Positions 37,145 to 46,963 of a DNA stretch of 64,000 nucleotides are shown here, piece by piece. The translations under genes and the position numbers were made by a program. Within the stretch, counting starts at the first letter, position 1. Each line of letters starts with the position of its first letter. This DNA comes from Haloarcula regularis (GTDB lineage: Archaea; Halobacteriota; Halobacteria; Halobacteriales; Haloarculaceae). Where the stretch lies: contig NZ_CP119794.1 in the NCBI RefSeq assembly GCF_029338315.1, positions 3,224,001 through 3,288,000 on the forward strand, read 5' to 3'. The notes beneath the pieces are model-generated. The model worked only from the letters and a program-made list of their open reading frames with translations. It was not told the origin of the DNA and made no database searches.

Positions 37145-39064
37145 ATGACGAGCAACAAGATCCTGGGTATCGACCTCGGGACGACGAACAGCGCCTTTGC
37201 GGTCATGGAGGGTGGCGACCCGGAAATCATCGTCAACGGCGAGGGTGACCGGACGACGCCCTCGGTCGTCGCCTTCGACGACGGCGAGCGCCTCGTCGGC
37301 AAGCCCGCCAAGAACCAGGCGGTCAAGAACCCCGACCACACCATCCAGTCGATCAAGCGCCACATGGGCGAGGACGACTACACCGTCACGCTCGACGGTG
37401 AGGAGTACACGCCCGAGCAGGTCTCGGCGATGATCCTCCAGAAGATCAAGCGCGACGCCGAGGAGTACCTGGGCGACGACGTCGAGAAGGCCGTAATCAC
37501 CGTCCCGGCGTACTTCAACGACCGTCAGCGCCAGGCGACCAAGGACGCCGGCGAGATAGCCGGCTTCGAGGTCGAGCGCATCGTCAACGAGCCGACCGCG
37601 GCCGCGATGGCCTACGGGCTCGACGACGAGTCCGACCAGACCGTGCTCGTCTACGACCTCGGCGGGGGCACCTTCGACGTCTCCATCCTCGATCTGGGCG
37701 GCGGCGTCTACGAGGTCGTCGCCACGAACGGGGACAACAGCCTCGGCGGCGACGACTGGGACGAGGCCATCATCGACTACCTCGCCGACGAGTTCGCGGC
37801 CGAACACGGCATCGACCTGCGCGACGACCGCCAGGCCCTCCAGCGCCTGACCGAGGCTGCCGAGGAGGCGAAGATCGAGCTCTCCTCGCGCAAGGAGACC
37901 CGCATCAACCTCCCCTTCATCGCGACGACCGACGACGGCCCCCTCGACCTCGAGGAGAAGCTCACCCGCGCCAAGTTCGAGTCGCTGACCGAGGACCTCA
38001 TCGACCGCACCGTCGGCCCGACGGAGCAGGCCCTCTCGGACGCCGGCTACGACAAGGGCGACATCGACGAGGTCATCCTCGTCGGCGGGTCCACGCGGAT
38101 GCCCCAGGTCCAGGAGAAAGTCGAGGAGATGACCGGCCAGGCGCCCCAGAAGAACGTCAACCCCGACGAGGCCGTCGCGCTGGGCGCGGCCATTCAGGGC
38201 GGCGTCCTCTCGGGCGACGTCGACGACATAGTCCTGCTGGACGTCACCCCGCTCTCGCTGGGTGTCGAGGTCAAGGGCGGTCTCTTCGAGCGCCTCATCG
38301 ACAAGAACACCACGATTCCCACGGAGGAATCGAAGATATTCACGACCGCCCAGGACAACCAGACGCAGGTCCAGATCCGCGTCTTCCAGGGCGAGCGTGA
38401 GATCGCCGAGGAGAACGAACTGCTCGGTGCCTTCGCCCTGTCGGGCATCCCGCCGGCCCCCGCCGGCACCCCGCAGATCGAGGTCTCGTTCAACATCGAC
38501 GAGAACGGCATCGTCAACGTCGAGGCCGAGGACAAGGGCTCTGGCAACAAGGAGGACATCACCATCGAGGGCGGCGCCGGCCTCTCCGACGAGCAGATCG
38601 AGCAGATGCAACAGGAGGCCGAGGAGCACGCCGAGGAAGACGAGGAACGCCGCAAGGAGATCGAGGCCCGCAACGAGGCCGAGGCCTCCGTCCGCCGCGC
38701 CGAGACCCTCTTAGAGGAGAACGAGGAACAGATCGACGACGACCTGCAGGCGACCATCGAGGAGAAGATCGAGGACGTCGAGGCAGTGCTGGAGGACGAG
38801 GACGCCGACAGAGAGGACTACGAGGAGGTCACCGAGGCCCTCTCCGAGGAACTCCAGGAGATCGGCAAGGCGATGTACGAGGAGCAGGCCCAGCAGGCCG
38901 CCGGCGGCGCAGCGGGTGCCGGTCCGGGCGGTGCGGCGGGCGCTGGTCCGGGCGGCGCAGCAGGTGCCGGCGCCGGTCCGGGCGGCGCTGCGGGCGCCGG
39001 CCAGGAAGGCGAGTACGTCGACGCCGACTTCGAGGACGTCGACGACGAGACCGACGAGGAGTAA
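37145..39064 (+). CDS. dnaK: Molecular chaperone DnaK (Hsp70)
   Basis: 639 residues. The ATPase domain has [48 protein letters not shown] and [11 protein letters not shown]. The substrate domain follows at about residue 355 ([12 protein letters not shown]). The C-terminus carries a Gly/Ala/Pro-rich tail ([11 protein letters not shown] units) and ends in an acidic [12 protein letters not shown]. It folds and refolds proteins with GrpE encoded upstream; dnaJ is not adjacent. The start at 37145 was chosen for its fit to [14 protein letters not shown]. Confidence 0.96.
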   Translation: MTSNKILGIDLGTTNSAFAVMEGGDPEIIVNGEGDRTTPSVVAFDDGERLVGKPAKNQAVKNPDHTIQSIKRHMGEDDYTVTLDGEEYTPEQVSAMILQKIKRDAEEYLGDDVEKAVITVPAYFNDRQRQATKDAGEIAGFEVERIVNEPTAAAMAYGLDDESDQTVLVYDLGGGTFDVSILDLGGGVYEVVATNGDNSLGGDDWDEAIIDYLADEFAAEHGIDLRDDRQALQRLTEAAEEAKIELSSRKETRINLPFIATTDDGPLDLEEKLTRAKFESLTEDLIDRTVGPTEQALSDAGYDKGDIDEVILVGGSTRMPQVQEKVEEMTGQAPQKNVNPDEAVALGAAIQGGVLSGDVDDIVLLDVTPLSLGVEVKGGLFERLIDKNTTIPTEESKIFTTAQDNQTQVQIRVFQGEREIAEENELLGAFALSGIPPAPAGTPQIEVSFNIDENGIVNVEAEDKGSGNKEDITIEGGAGLSDEQIEQMQQEAEEHAEEDEERRKEIEARNEAEASVRRAETLLEENEEQIDDDLQATIEEKIEDVEAVLEDEDADREDYEEVTEALSEELQEIGKAMYEEQAQQAAGGAAGAGPGGAAGAGPGGAAGAGAGPGGAAGAGQEGEYVDADFEDVDDETDEE

Positions 39065-39144
39065 GGCGAGCCGAGTCGCCGTTCGCTATCCAACTGCACT
39101 TTTAACGGCCGCAACAACTGGAGAGTCCGTCCGAAGTTCGACGC

Positions 39145-39689
39145 TTATTCGGGTGGGAGCAGGACGCCGTTGATGATGTGGATTACGCCGTTCGAGGCCT
39201 CGAGGTTTACACCGCCGGGCGCTTGAATCGTAGCCTGTCCGTCGTTGAGGTCCGTCCCATCGACCATGACGTCGTCGCCGTTGAGCATCCCGATTTTCGG
39301 TGCGTTGACCACGATTGCGAGTAGCGTCGCCCCTTAGTCACGTGGTACAGGAGGATGTCCGCGAGGTTTGGGAGGGCCAGTAAGTCGCCCGCGTCTTCGA
39401 TAGCATCACCGGGTGTGTCGATGAGCGCTTGGAACGCCGCGTCCGTCGGCGCGAACACGGTGTATTGCTTGCCTTTCGCGTCGAGTACGTCGTCGAGTCC
39501 CGTCTCTTCGAGGGCCAACTCGAGGATGTCGAAGTCGTCACTCCCGTCGGCGATTTCGAATATCGTCTGGTCACCGCTCGCTCCTTGCCGCTGTCCGTTC
39601 CGCGCTGCCGCCGTTCCGACACCAGCTGTGAGTAAGATACCTGCGCCTCCGACCGCTTTCAGTACGTTTCGTCGTTGCATGTCGACCAT
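39145..39689 (-). CDS. Secreted fasciclin-domain protein (frameshifted)
   Basis: 181 residues when one base is restored near 39311. A twin-arginine signal (MQRRNVLKAVGGAGILLTAG) precedes a single FAS1 domain: YTVFAPTDAAFQAL is the H1-like motif and, after the break, NGVIHIINGVLLPP is the conserved end. FAS1 domains act in surface adhesion. The bases here are less GC-rich at third positions than in neighbouring genes. It converges with dnaK. A second possible start is the ATG at 39680. Confidence 0.8.
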
Positions 39690-39953
39690 ATTGCACCCGT
39701 AACATGTACGTGAGTCTATTAATTCGGCGTACCCTACCGGTTAGGTGGTGTTTGGGGCGCTCTACCCGCCGCTCGGGGGTCGTTTCGCGAACGGCTCGAA
39801 CTGGTACGCATCTGGAACATAACTCGTGGAGTCCACCTAACGCCGTGTCTCCGTGCAGTTGCCGGGCGCCCGCATCCATCCCCGCCTACGCCTGCCAGAG
39901 GGGTCGTTCCAGCATTCGAAGGCGTTATACGCTCAGGCGCGAGTCACGCTGAT

Positions 39954-40673
39954 ATGAGCGCCTGGGCGGACTGGAACCACATCGTGAAGATAGACCCCGA
40001 CAAGACGCTGATCGACGGGGAGACCTACGAGGACGTCGCCGCCACGGGGACCGACGCCATCGAGGTCGGCGGGACGACCGGGATGACCGAGGAGAAGATG
40101 GAACGTGTCGTCGAGGCCTGCGGGAAGTACGACATCCCGGTCTACATCGAACCGTCGAATCCCGCGTCGGTGGTCCACAGCGACCGCCACGACGGCTACC
40201 TCATCCCGGTCGTGATGAACGCCGGCGACGTCACCTGGATCACCGGGGCCCACAAGGAGTGGATCCGCATCGACGACGAGATCGACTGGTCCCGAACGTT
40301 CACCGAGGCGTACATCGTGATGAACCCCGACGCCTCCGTGGCGACCTACACGCAGGCCAACTGTGATCTCGAGGCCGACGAGGTCGCGGCCTACGCCGAG
40401 GCCGCCGAACACCTGCTGGGCCAGGAGATCGTCTACGTCGAGTACTCCGGGATGCTCGGGGACACCGCGAAGGTCGCCGCCGCACACGACATCCTCGACG
40501 ACGCGACGCTGTTCTACGGCGGCGGCATCCACGACTACGACTCGGCCCGGACGATGGCCGAGCACGCCGACACCATCGTCGTCGGCGACCTGGTCCACGA
40601 CGAGGGCGTCGACGCCGTCCGCGAGACCGTCGAGGCCGCCAACGACGCCAAGGCCGCCACCCCGACCGACTGA
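39954..40673 (+). CDS. Geranylgeranylglyceryl phosphate synthase (PcrB-like)
   Basis: 239 residues of the TIM-barrel PcrB/GGGPS family. Recognised segments are [58 protein letters not shown] and [11 protein letters not shown]. It joins geranylgeranyl diphosphate to sn-glycerol-1-phosphate, the first committed step of archaeal ether lipids. TATA-like TTATAC lies 24-29 bp before the ATG, so the transcript is leaderless. Confidence 0.93.
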   Translation: MSAWADWNHIVKIDPDKTLIDGETYEDVAATGTDAIEVGGTTGMTEEKMERVVEACGKYDIPVYIEPSNPASVVHSDRHDGYLIPVVMNAGDVTWITGAHKEWIRIDDEIDWSRTFTEAYIVMNPDASVATYTQANCDLEADEVAAYAEAAEHLLGQEIVYVEYSGMLGDTAKVAAAHDILDDATLFYGGGIHDYDSARTMAEHADTIVVGDLVHDEGVDAVRETVEAANDAKAATPTD

Positions 40674-40715
40674 CGGCGACAGGCTCTTTTTGCCCACGCA
40701 GCGCGTACGCGACCT

Positions 40716-41408
40716 ATGACCTCCGTGCAGGCCGTAGTCTTCGACCTCGACGGCACGCTGTGTGAGTCCACACAGGACGGTGCGGTGCTCTACGCCGCCG
40801 CCTTCGACGCCGTCGGGATGGACCCGTTCGGCACCGTCGGCGATCTCTGGGCGTCGCTCGACGGCCCGCCGGACACCGCCAACGAACAGTCGTATCTCGC
40901 CGCCGGGTTCCGACGGCTCGGCGCGCAGCACGGCCACCGACGGGTCCCGGCAGACGACCTCGCCGCCGGACTGCTCGGGGCCGTCGACCGGAGCGCCGTC
41001 GCGTTCCGCGAGGGGGCCGAGACAGCGCTCGAGGCCGCGCTCGCCCACGGGCCGGTCGGTGTGCTGACCAACGGCCCCTCCCACCGTCAGGAGCCGAAGG
41101 TCGGGGCCCTGGCGCTCGCCGACCGCGTCGGGACGGTGTGTTACGCCGGCGACCTGGAGCGGCGCAAGCCCCATCCCGAACCGTTCGATCTGGTCTGTGC
41201 GGCGCTCGGCGTCGCCCACGAGCGGACGCTGTACGTCGGCGACTCGCTTTCGTACGACGTGGCCGGGGCCCACGCCGCCGGCCTCCAGGCGGCCTGGTGT
41301 CCGCAGTCACCCGGCGACGCGAACGGCTACCGACCGGAGTACGTCTTCGACCGCCCCGACGATCTCGTGGCCGTGCTCGACGGCGCGGCGGAGGCCGCGG
41401 AGCCGTGA
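40716..41408 (+). CDS. HAD-superfamily hydrolase
   Basis: 230 residues. Motif I is VFDLDGTLCES with the nucleophile and acid-base aspartates, motif II is the Thr in GVLTNGP, motif III is the Lys in RRKPHPEPF, and motif IV is YVGDSLSYDVAGA. The cap is the alpha-helical C1 type, as in phosphoglycolate and related phosphatases. The substrate is unknown. The next gene follows after 36 bp on the same strand. Confidence 0.87.
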   Translation: MTSVQAVVFDLDGTLCESTQDGAVLYAAAFDAVGMDPFGTVGDLWASLDGPPDTANEQSYLAAGFRRLGAQHGHRRVPADDLAAGLLGAVDRSAVAFREGAETALEAALAHGPVGVLTNGPSHRQEPKVGALALADRVGTVCYAGDLERRKPHPEPFDLVCAALGVAHERTLYVGDSLSYDVAGAHAAGLQAAWCPQSPGDANGYRPEYVFDRPDDLVAVLDGAAEAAEP

Positions 41409-41444
41409 CGGGGGTCCCGGAACTGTGACGGGGGCCGGGAGCGC

Positions 41445-42380
41445 GTGACGGACGTCGAAGCGGTGCTGCACCGAGTCGCGCCGGATCGGTCCCCCGAGTC
41501 CCTGGCGCGACCACGCCAGGGCAACTACAAGGAGACCGTCGTCGCTCGATACGCCGAGGGACGGGATCTGGTCGTCCAGCTGTCCGACGACCCGGCGGCG
41601 ACGCGCGTCGAGGCCGCGCTGTTAGACGCCATCGACGAGCGGACGACCGTTCCGGTCCCGACGCTGGTGGCCCACGGACGACTGGCCGGCCGGGCCTACC
41701 TCGTCACCGAGCGCGTCGACGGCGAGGACCTCCACGAGCGGTTCGTCGGCCTCGGCCCGGAACGCCGGCAGGACATCGCCCGGCGGTTCGGCGAGGTCCT
41801 GGCCGAACTCCACGAGGCGTTCCCGTTCGAGACGGCCGGGCCGGTGTCCGTCGACGAACGTGGGGCGCTCGACGGGGGTGGACAGAGCGTGGCAGCGGAG
41901 TTCAAGGCGTACGCCGAGTCGGCGCTGACGGCGCTGCCCGAGGCGTTCGACGACCTCCGGCCGGCGCTCGCCGCCGCAGTCGACCCGCCGCCAGCGTCCC
42001 GCCCGCCGAGATTGTTCCCCTGGGACCTCCGTCCGGGGAACGCGCTGGTCGCCGACGGTCGCCTCGTCGCCGTCCTCGACTGGGGAGCACCCCGGGCGAC
42101 CGACCCGGCGCTGTCGGTCGCCAAGACCGAACACCTCGTCTGTCGCTGGTACGGGACGGACACGGCCCCGCTCCTTTCGGCGTTCCGGGCGGGATACGAC
42201 GCTGTTCGGCCACTGCCCGAGGTCCCGGTCGCGTACCGCCTCGTCGCTGTCACTGCGTCCGCTGTCGATGCACAGGGTGTGGTGACCCGGCCCCACTACC
42301 CCGAGCGCTCGGGGGCCGACGCGGCCGCGATCCACCGCGACTGGCTGACCGAGTGGCTCGACGGGGACGCAATCGAATAA
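41445..42380 (+). CDS. APH-family phosphotransferase-like protein
   Basis: 311 residues from a GTG. The kinase-like fold is seen in LVTERVDGEDL (hinge), FPWDLRPGNALV (catalytic loop) and AVLDWGAP (metal-binding Asp). The catalytic loop keeps Asp and Asn, but Trp replaces the usual first His or Gly before the Asp. A small-molecule kinase is likely; antibiotic resistance is not implied. It probably forms a unit with the HAD gene upstream. Confidence 0.8.
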   Translation: MTDVEAVLHRVAPDRSPESLARPRQGNYKETVVARYAEGRDLVVQLSDDPAATRVEAALLDAIDERTTVPVPTLVAHGRLAGRAYLVTERVDGEDLHERFVGLGPERRQDIARRFGEVLAELHEAFPFETAGPVSVDERGALDGGGQSVAAEFKAYAESALTALPEAFDDLRPALAAAVDPPPASRPPRLFPWDLRPGNALVADGRLVAVLDWGAPRATDPALSVAKTEHLVCRWYGTDTAPLLSAFRAGYDAVRPLPEVPVAYRLVAVTASAVDAQGVVTRPHYPERSGADAAAIHRDWLTEWLDGDAIE

Positions 42381-42415
42381 ACGGAGTTTAAGTCCGTCCC
42401 GTCAAACGCCACAGT

Positions 42416-43720
42416 ATGGACGACCGCACCTACACAGCGGACGCCGAGCCGGGCGACGAGGTCACCGTCGCCGGCTGGGTCCACGAGATTCGGGACCTGG
42501 GTGGCATCGCCTTCCTCATCCTCCGGGACACCACCGGGAAGATCCAGGTCAAGTTCGAGAAAGACGAGATGGACGACGACCTCGTCCAGACCGGGCTTGA
42601 CGTCCATCGCGAGTCGGTCATCTCCGTGACCGGGGCCGTCGAGGAGGAACCGCGCGCGCCGACGGGCGTCGAGATCACGCCCGAGAGCGTCGAGGTCGTC
42701 GCCGAGGCCGACCCCGAGCTCCCGCTCGACCCCTCCGGGAAGGTCGACGCCGAACTGCCGACGCGACTGGACAACCGCACCCTCGACCTCCGCAAGGACG
42801 AGGTCAAGGCCATCTTCGAGATCCGTGCCGAAGTGCTGCGCGCGGCACGCGAGGCCTTCCGCGACCTGAACTGCACGGAGATCAACACGCCGAAGATCGT
42901 CGCGACGGGGACCGAGGGCGGCACCGAACTGTTCCCCATCACGTACTTCGGCCGCGAGGCGTTCATGAACCAGAGCCCCCAGCTGTTCAAGCAGCTGATG
43001 GTCGGCTCCGGCTTAGAGCGGGTCTTCGAGATCGGCCCCATCTTCCGCGCCGAGGAACACAACACGCCCCGGCACCTCAACGAGGCCACCTCCATCGACT
43101 TCGAGTCGGCCTTCTACGACCACACCGAGGCGATGGACGCCTGCGAGCACGTCGTCACGGCTGCCTACGAGGGCGTCGCCGAGAACTGCCAGGCCCAGCT
43201 CGAGGCGCTGGACCTGGCAGACGAGTTCGAGACCCCCGAGGGCGAGTTCCCGCGGCTGACCTACCAGGAGGCCATCGACCGCATCAACGCCACCGGCGAG
43301 CTCGACGAGCCCCTGGTCTGGGGCGACGACCTCTCGACGGAGGCCGAGCACGTCCTCGGCGAGGAGATGGGCGAGCACTACTTCATCGTCGACTGGCCCA
43401 GCGAGATCAAGCCGTTCTACATCAAAGACCACGACGACGACGAGGAGGTCTCGACGGGCTTCGACATGATGCACCCGTCGATGGAGCTCGTCTCCGGTGG
43501 CCAGCGTGAGCACCGCTACGACCAGCTTGTCGCTGGCTTCGAACAGCAGGGGCTGGACCCCGAGGCCTTCGAGTACTACACCAAGATGTTCAAGTACGGC
43601 ATGCCGCCACACGCCGGCTGGGGCCTCGGTGGCGAGCGCCTGGTGATGACGATGCTCGGGCTGGGCAACATCCGCGAAGCGGTGTTGTTCCCGCGGGATC
43701 GCCAACGATTGAGCCCCTGA
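42416..43720 (+). CDS. aspS: Aspartyl-tRNA synthetase, archaeal type (probably non-discriminating)
   Basis: 434 residues. An OB-fold anticodon domain ([23 protein letters not shown]) is followed by the class II core: motif 2 [21 protein letters not shown] and motif 3 [16 protein letters not shown]. The anticodon domain has His at the position after GWV and Pro in [10 protein letters not shown]. These are substitutions I recall from archaeal enzymes that charge both tRNA-Asp and tRNA-Asn, with Asn then made by GatCAB. TATA-like GTTTAAG lies about 28 bp before the ATG. Confidence 0.94.
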   Translation: MDDRTYTADAEPGDEVTVAGWVHEIRDLGGIAFLILRDTTGKIQVKFEKDEMDDDLVQTGLDVHRESVISVTGAVEEEPRAPTGVEITPESVEVVAEADPELPLDPSGKVDAELPTRLDNRTLDLRKDEVKAIFEIRAEVLRAAREAFRDLNCTEINTPKIVATGTEGGTELFPITYFGREAFMNQSPQLFKQLMVGSGLERVFEIGPIFRAEEHNTPRHLNEATSIDFESAFYDHTEAMDACEHVVTAAYEGVAENCQAQLEALDLADEFETPEGEFPRLTYQEAIDRINATGELDEPLVWGDDLSTEAEHVLGEEMGEHYFIVDWPSEIKPFYIKDHDDDEEVSTGFDMMHPSMELVSGGQREHRYDQLVAGFEQQGLDPEAFEYYTKMFKYGMPPHAGWGLGGERLVMTMLGLGNIREAVLFPRDRQRLSP

Positions 43721-43732
43721 CGAAATCGTTGG
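43702..43732 (+). terminator. Inverted repeat across the aspS stop codon
   Basis: CCAACGATT pairs perfectly with AATCGTTGG across a 13-base loop that contains the aspS stop. It may form a 3-prime end hairpin, though no T-run follows. Confidence 0.4.
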
Positions 43733-44011
43733 GAGCCAGCGAGACGAGCAACGCGAGTCTCGCAGGACCGACAGCGCCTGTCGCCGTAGGCGGCGGCGTG
43801 ACCGTCGAGCGGGTGCTCGTCACGAGCGCCAGGGATCGGTATTCGCCCCCGTTTTGCAACCAGTGGCCGATCGTCTTCCGAGACCGTGCTGGATGCGGAG
43901 CGTACCTTCAGCGCGGCAGGTCCCCGCACAATGCCACCGAGACGAATCTGGCACTCCCCAGTCTCGCGGACTGCCGTGCGTGGTCGGTCCGGCAGCGTCT
44001 CCGTGTGGCGG
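43733..44011. other. Intergenic region between convergent genes, no gene seen
   Basis: About 280 bp between aspS and an aldo-keto reductase gene. One forward frame stays open from the end of aspS, with a Gly/Val-rich stretch, but it has no start signal and I recognise no family. It could be a remnant. Confidence 0.4.
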
Positions 44012-44938
44012 TTACCGGACGAACTTCAGCACGGCCGACCCGATAGACAACACCGCTTTCCGCATCGGTTCCGGCATGCGCGGGCCGACGACCCCTCGCA
44101 TCGTGTGTAACGGCCCGCCCTGTTTGACGAGCAATTGGTATCGAAACGGCCCTCGGGCGTCTGTGATCGTTCGCATCTCCTCATCGGAGAGCTCGAAGTC
44201 GAATACGTCGAGGTTCTCTCGGATGTACCGGTCGGTCGAGCTCTTGGGAATCGCGATTACCCCGTCCTGCTGGATCAGCCAGCGCAGCGAGACCTGCGCT
44301 GCCGTCTTCCCGTAACGATCGCCGATTGCCGTGAACGTCTCGTCCCTGACGACGCGTCCTTCGGCCAGCGGGCTGTAGGCGGTGACGAGAATGTCGTGCT
44401 CCTGGCAGTACGCGACCAAGTCCCCGTGGACGTCTGTGAAGTACGGATGGTACTCGATCTGGTTGGTGAGTATCGGGGTCTCTGCGACGTCTCTCGCTCG
44501 CTCCAGCAGTTCGATCGAGAAATTACTGACGCCGATGTGCCGGACTTTCCCGTCGGCGACCAGCTCGTCGAGCGCTCGAAATACCCCTTCCATGTCCCCG
44601 TCACGTTGCCACCAGTGGACCAGAAGGAGGTCCACGTAGCCGGTCCCCAGACGGTCGAGACACCCCTCCGCTTCGGCCAGAAACCGGTCGTACGTTAGCA
44701 TTTCTTGATAGCCTTTCACCTTCGTCGTGAGGAAGACGTCTTCGCGGTCGACGTGTGACTCGGCTATCACGTCACCGATGACGGATTCGTTGTCGTACGC
44801 CACCGCGGTGTCGAAGTGGCGGTACCCATTTTCGAGCGCGGTCCGGACGGCCTGCGCACACTCTGCTCCCTCCATCTGGTACGTCCCGAATCCGATCCTC
44901 GGGACGGATACTCCGTTCGCACCCGCGAATTCGTCCAT
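44012..44938 (-). CDS. Aldo/keto reductase
   Basis: 308 residues from the ATG at 44938. The catalytic tetrad is visible: Asp and Tyr in HFDTAVAYDNE, Lys in LTTKVKG, His in LLLVHWW. NADPH-binding motifs include VSNFSIELL and the late IPKSSTDRYIRENL. It reduces aldehydes or ketones; the substrate is unknown. A 24-bp perfect palindrome sits 26 bp before the start codon, so expression is likely controlled by a dedicated repressor or activator. Confidence 0.87.
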   Translation of the reverse strand: MDEFAGANGVSVPRIGFGTYQMEGAECAQAVRTALENGYRHFDTAVAYDNESVIGDVIAESHVDREDVFLTTKVKGYQEMLTYDRFLAEAEGCLDRLGTGYVDLLLVHWWQRDGDMEGVFRALDELVADGKVRHIGVSNFSIELLERARDVAETPILTNQIEYHPYFTDVHGDLVAYCQEHDILVTAYSPLAEGRVVRDETFTAIGDRYGKTAAQVSLRWLIQQDGVIAIPKSSTDRYIRENLDVFDFELSDEEMRTITDARGPFRYQLLVKQGGPLHTMRGVVGPRMPEPMRKAVLSIGSAVLKFVR

Positions 44939-44963
44939 GTCGGTCACAAGATGATCCCACTGA

Positions 44964-44987
44964 GGTAATAAGTAACAACTTATTACC
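44964..44987. promoter_or_regulatory. 24-bp palindrome in the aldo/keto reductase promoter
   Basis: Arms GGTAATAAGT and ACTTATTACC pair perfectly around AACA. It covers -26 to -49 from the start codon and would overlap the TATA box of a leaderless transcript. This is the position of a classic operator. Confidence 0.65.
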
Positions 44988-45204
44988 GACTTACACATAT
45001 CCTATCGAGTCAGCGACCGAACAGTGGTAGGGTGGAGCATACGTTGGCAGGGTGCGTATCCTCACAGGAGCACAAGTTAGGCCGGAATCCTGGTCGACAT
45101 GTCTCCGTGTCGACTGTGCGTTCCGCATTCAGCACGCTTTCCCACTCAGACGCTGAGCGCTTCTACAGCGTCAGGCATCCCCTAACGGGGACGGTGACTC
45201 GCGC

Positions 45205-46029
45205 TCAGTCGTCGCTCGGCGCGGCGCCTGCAGCCCGACGGCCCGACCCGGCCTGCGAGACGATACCCTCGTTCGCGGCGACCCAGCGCAGCAGGAGGAA
45301 CGCGAAGACGTACTTCGCGAGGATGTCGAGGCCGGAGTAGCCCCACGAGGTGACGCCGACGCTCAGGAGGGCGAGCCCCTCCGAGCCCAGCGCCCAGAGA
45401 ATCGGGTAGCCCAGCCACAGCACGACGGTCAGCGTGCGGAGCGTCTGGAATATCTCGCTCGTCCCGGCGGCCGCCGCCGCACCGCTCCACTCGACCAACA
45501 GGATGTACAGGACCGCAAGGAAGAAGGCACAGCTGATCCCGTAGAACACCCACCGGAAGAGGTACGACGAGGTGATCAGCGCGGCCGCGAGGCCGGTCAC
45601 ACACATCCCGACGTCCATCGTGATGGCGGTGAAAATCGAGGTCCGGTCGGCGTCGGCCAGCAGGCCGAGCGCGAGGAGAATCATCGGCGTCGAGAGCGTC
45701 CACGTGAGGTACCGGCCCCACGGCGAGAGGACCTGTTCGCCGGCGAGCGGATGTCCGGCCGGCATCTCGAGGAAGCCGACGGTCAGCCCCGAGGCGAGGC
45801 CGGCGTAACTGGATATCGAGACCAGCGGCACCAGCAGCGTCGCGACCCAGATGAGCTTCGCCCGCGGCGACTTGACGTCCCTGCCCATGTAGACGAAAAG
45901 CAGTATCGCGAGGCCGGCGAGCGCGATGTTCACCCAGAGCGACGACTGCAGGAGGACGTCTGACTGTATCTCCCGCAGTGCGTCTGCCTGTGTCGCCTGC
46001 AGGACCGTGTTCGTTGCGAGTGTCGACAT
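45205..46029 (-). CDS. hop: Halorhodopsin (light-driven chloride pump)
   Basis: 274 residues, seven membrane helices, retinal lysine Lys239 in LDILAKYVFAF. Helix C reads RYLTWTLSTPMILLALGLL, which puts Thr109, Ser113 and Ala120 at the positions of Asp85, Thr89 and Asp96 of bacteriorhodopsin. This TSA pattern is diagnostic of inward chloride pumps. An upstream TATA-like CATATG lies 27-32 bp before the ATG, with a palindrome next to it. A Bat-like regulator gene is 0.9 kb away. Confidence 0.95.
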   Translation of the reverse strand: MSTLATNTVLQATQADALREIQSDVLLQSSLWVNIALAGLAILLFVYMGRDVKSPRAKLIWVATLLVPLVSISSYAGLASGLTVGFLEMPAGHPLAGEQVLSPWGRYLTWTLSTPMILLALGLLADADRTSIFTAITMDVGMCVTGLAAALITSSYLFRWVFYGISCAFFLAVLYILLVEWSGAAAAAGTSEIFQTLRTLTVVLWLGYPILWALGSEGLALLSVGVTSWGYSGLDILAKYVFAFLLLRWVAANEGIVSQAGSGRRAAGAAPSDD

Positions 46030-46055
46030 ACGATTCCTGGTGGGGCGAGAACGGA

Positions 46056-46083
46056 CATATGAACGTACCCCAACAGGGTTGGG
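46056..46083 (-). promoter_or_regulatory. Halorhodopsin promoter: TATA-like box plus palindromic upstream element
   Basis: On the coding strand, CCCAAC-CCT-GTTGGG (46083 to 46069) lies just upstream of a CATATG TATA-like box (46061 to 46056). This is where the Bat-responsive UAS lies in the bop regulon. The element ends in TTGGG, as that UAS does in my memory, but the rest of the match is weak. Confidence 0.5.
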
Positions 46084-46147
46084 TCGGGGGCCCGCTGCCG
46101 TGATGAGCCATGTGGCCGCGGGGACCGCCAACGAGTCGGGACGGGGG

Positions 46148-46912
46148 CTACTCGGGGAACAGTTCCTCCTCGCGGTCGATTGCCTCGATGCGCTCGACGT
46201 CTTCCTCGTCGAGGTCGAGAGCGGCGGCCGCGAGGTTCGCCTCCAGGTGGGCTCGCGAAGACGCCTTCGCGATGGCGACGATGTTGTCGTACGAGGTGAC
46301 CCAGGCGAGACTCACCGCGGCCGGCGTGGTGTCGTGCCGGTCGGCGATGGCCCGGAGCGTCGGGTCCTCGAAGACCTGCCCGCCCGCGAGCGGTGAGTAC
46401 GCGACCAGCGGGTAGTCGTTTCTCTGGGCGTCCTCGAGCAGTGCCCGCTGCCAGAAGAAGGGGTGGAACTCCACCTGGTGGGCCGCGATGGGGCTCTCGA
46501 GGTGGTCGCGAGCGACGGCGAGGGCCGCTGGGTCGAAGTTCGAGAGGCCGACGTGGCGGGTCAGACCGTCCTCGCGGACCGCGTCGACGGCGGGCAGCGT
46601 CGTCGCCGGGTCGTAGTCGCCCCGCGGCCGGTGGACGTACAGCAGGTCGACGGCCGACAGGCCCAGTCGCTCGAGGCTCGCCTCGGTCCCCGGGCGCACG
46701 TCGGTCTCGGACAGACTGTCGATCCAGAGTTTCGTGGCCACGGTCAGGGCCTCGCGGTCGACATCCGCCGCGGCGATGCCCTCGCCGACGACGCGCTCGT
46801 TCCCGTATATCTGTGCGGTGTCGACGTGCCGGTAGCCGACGTCGAGGGCGGTCGAGACGACCGACGCCGCCTCGACGCCCATGGTGCCGAGTCCGACCGG
46901 TGGCAGGTGCAT
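46148..46912 (-). CDS. Aldo/keto reductase
   Basis: 254 residues from the ATG at 46912. The tetrad is Asp and Tyr in HVDTAQIYGNE, Lys in VATKLW and His in LLYVHRP; VGLSNFDPAAL and IVAIAKASSRAHLEANL bind NADP. It differs clearly from the reductase at 44 kb, so the two are not a recent duplication. It lies between halorhodopsin and the Bat-like regulator on the same strand. Whether it shares their control is unknown. Confidence 0.87.
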   Translation of the reverse strand: MHLPPVGLGTMGVEAASVVSTALDVGYRHVDTAQIYGNERVVGEGIAAADVDREALTVATKLWIDSLSETDVRPGTEASLERLGLSAVDLLYVHRPRGDYDPATTLPAVDAVREDGLTRHVGLSNFDPAALAVARDHLESPIAAHQVEFHPFFWQRALLEDAQRNDYPLVAYSPLAGGQVFEDPTLRAIADRHDTTPAAVSLAWVTSYDNIVAIAKASSRAHLEANLAAAALDLDEEDVERIEAIDREEELFPE

Positions 46913-46963
46913 GGGGCGATACTCGCGGTGCCGGCTCAAGGGGGTGTCGGTCCCGGCGGCGCC

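Noticed and set aside
43733..44011. Degraded transposase fragment after aspS
   Set aside because: An open frame exists, but I recognise no transposase motif or terminal repeat.
45205..46029. Proton-pumping bacteriorhodopsin or sensory rhodopsin
   Set aside because: Helix C has Thr-Ser-Ala, not Asp-Thr-Asp, and no transducer gene is adjacent; this is the chloride pump pattern.
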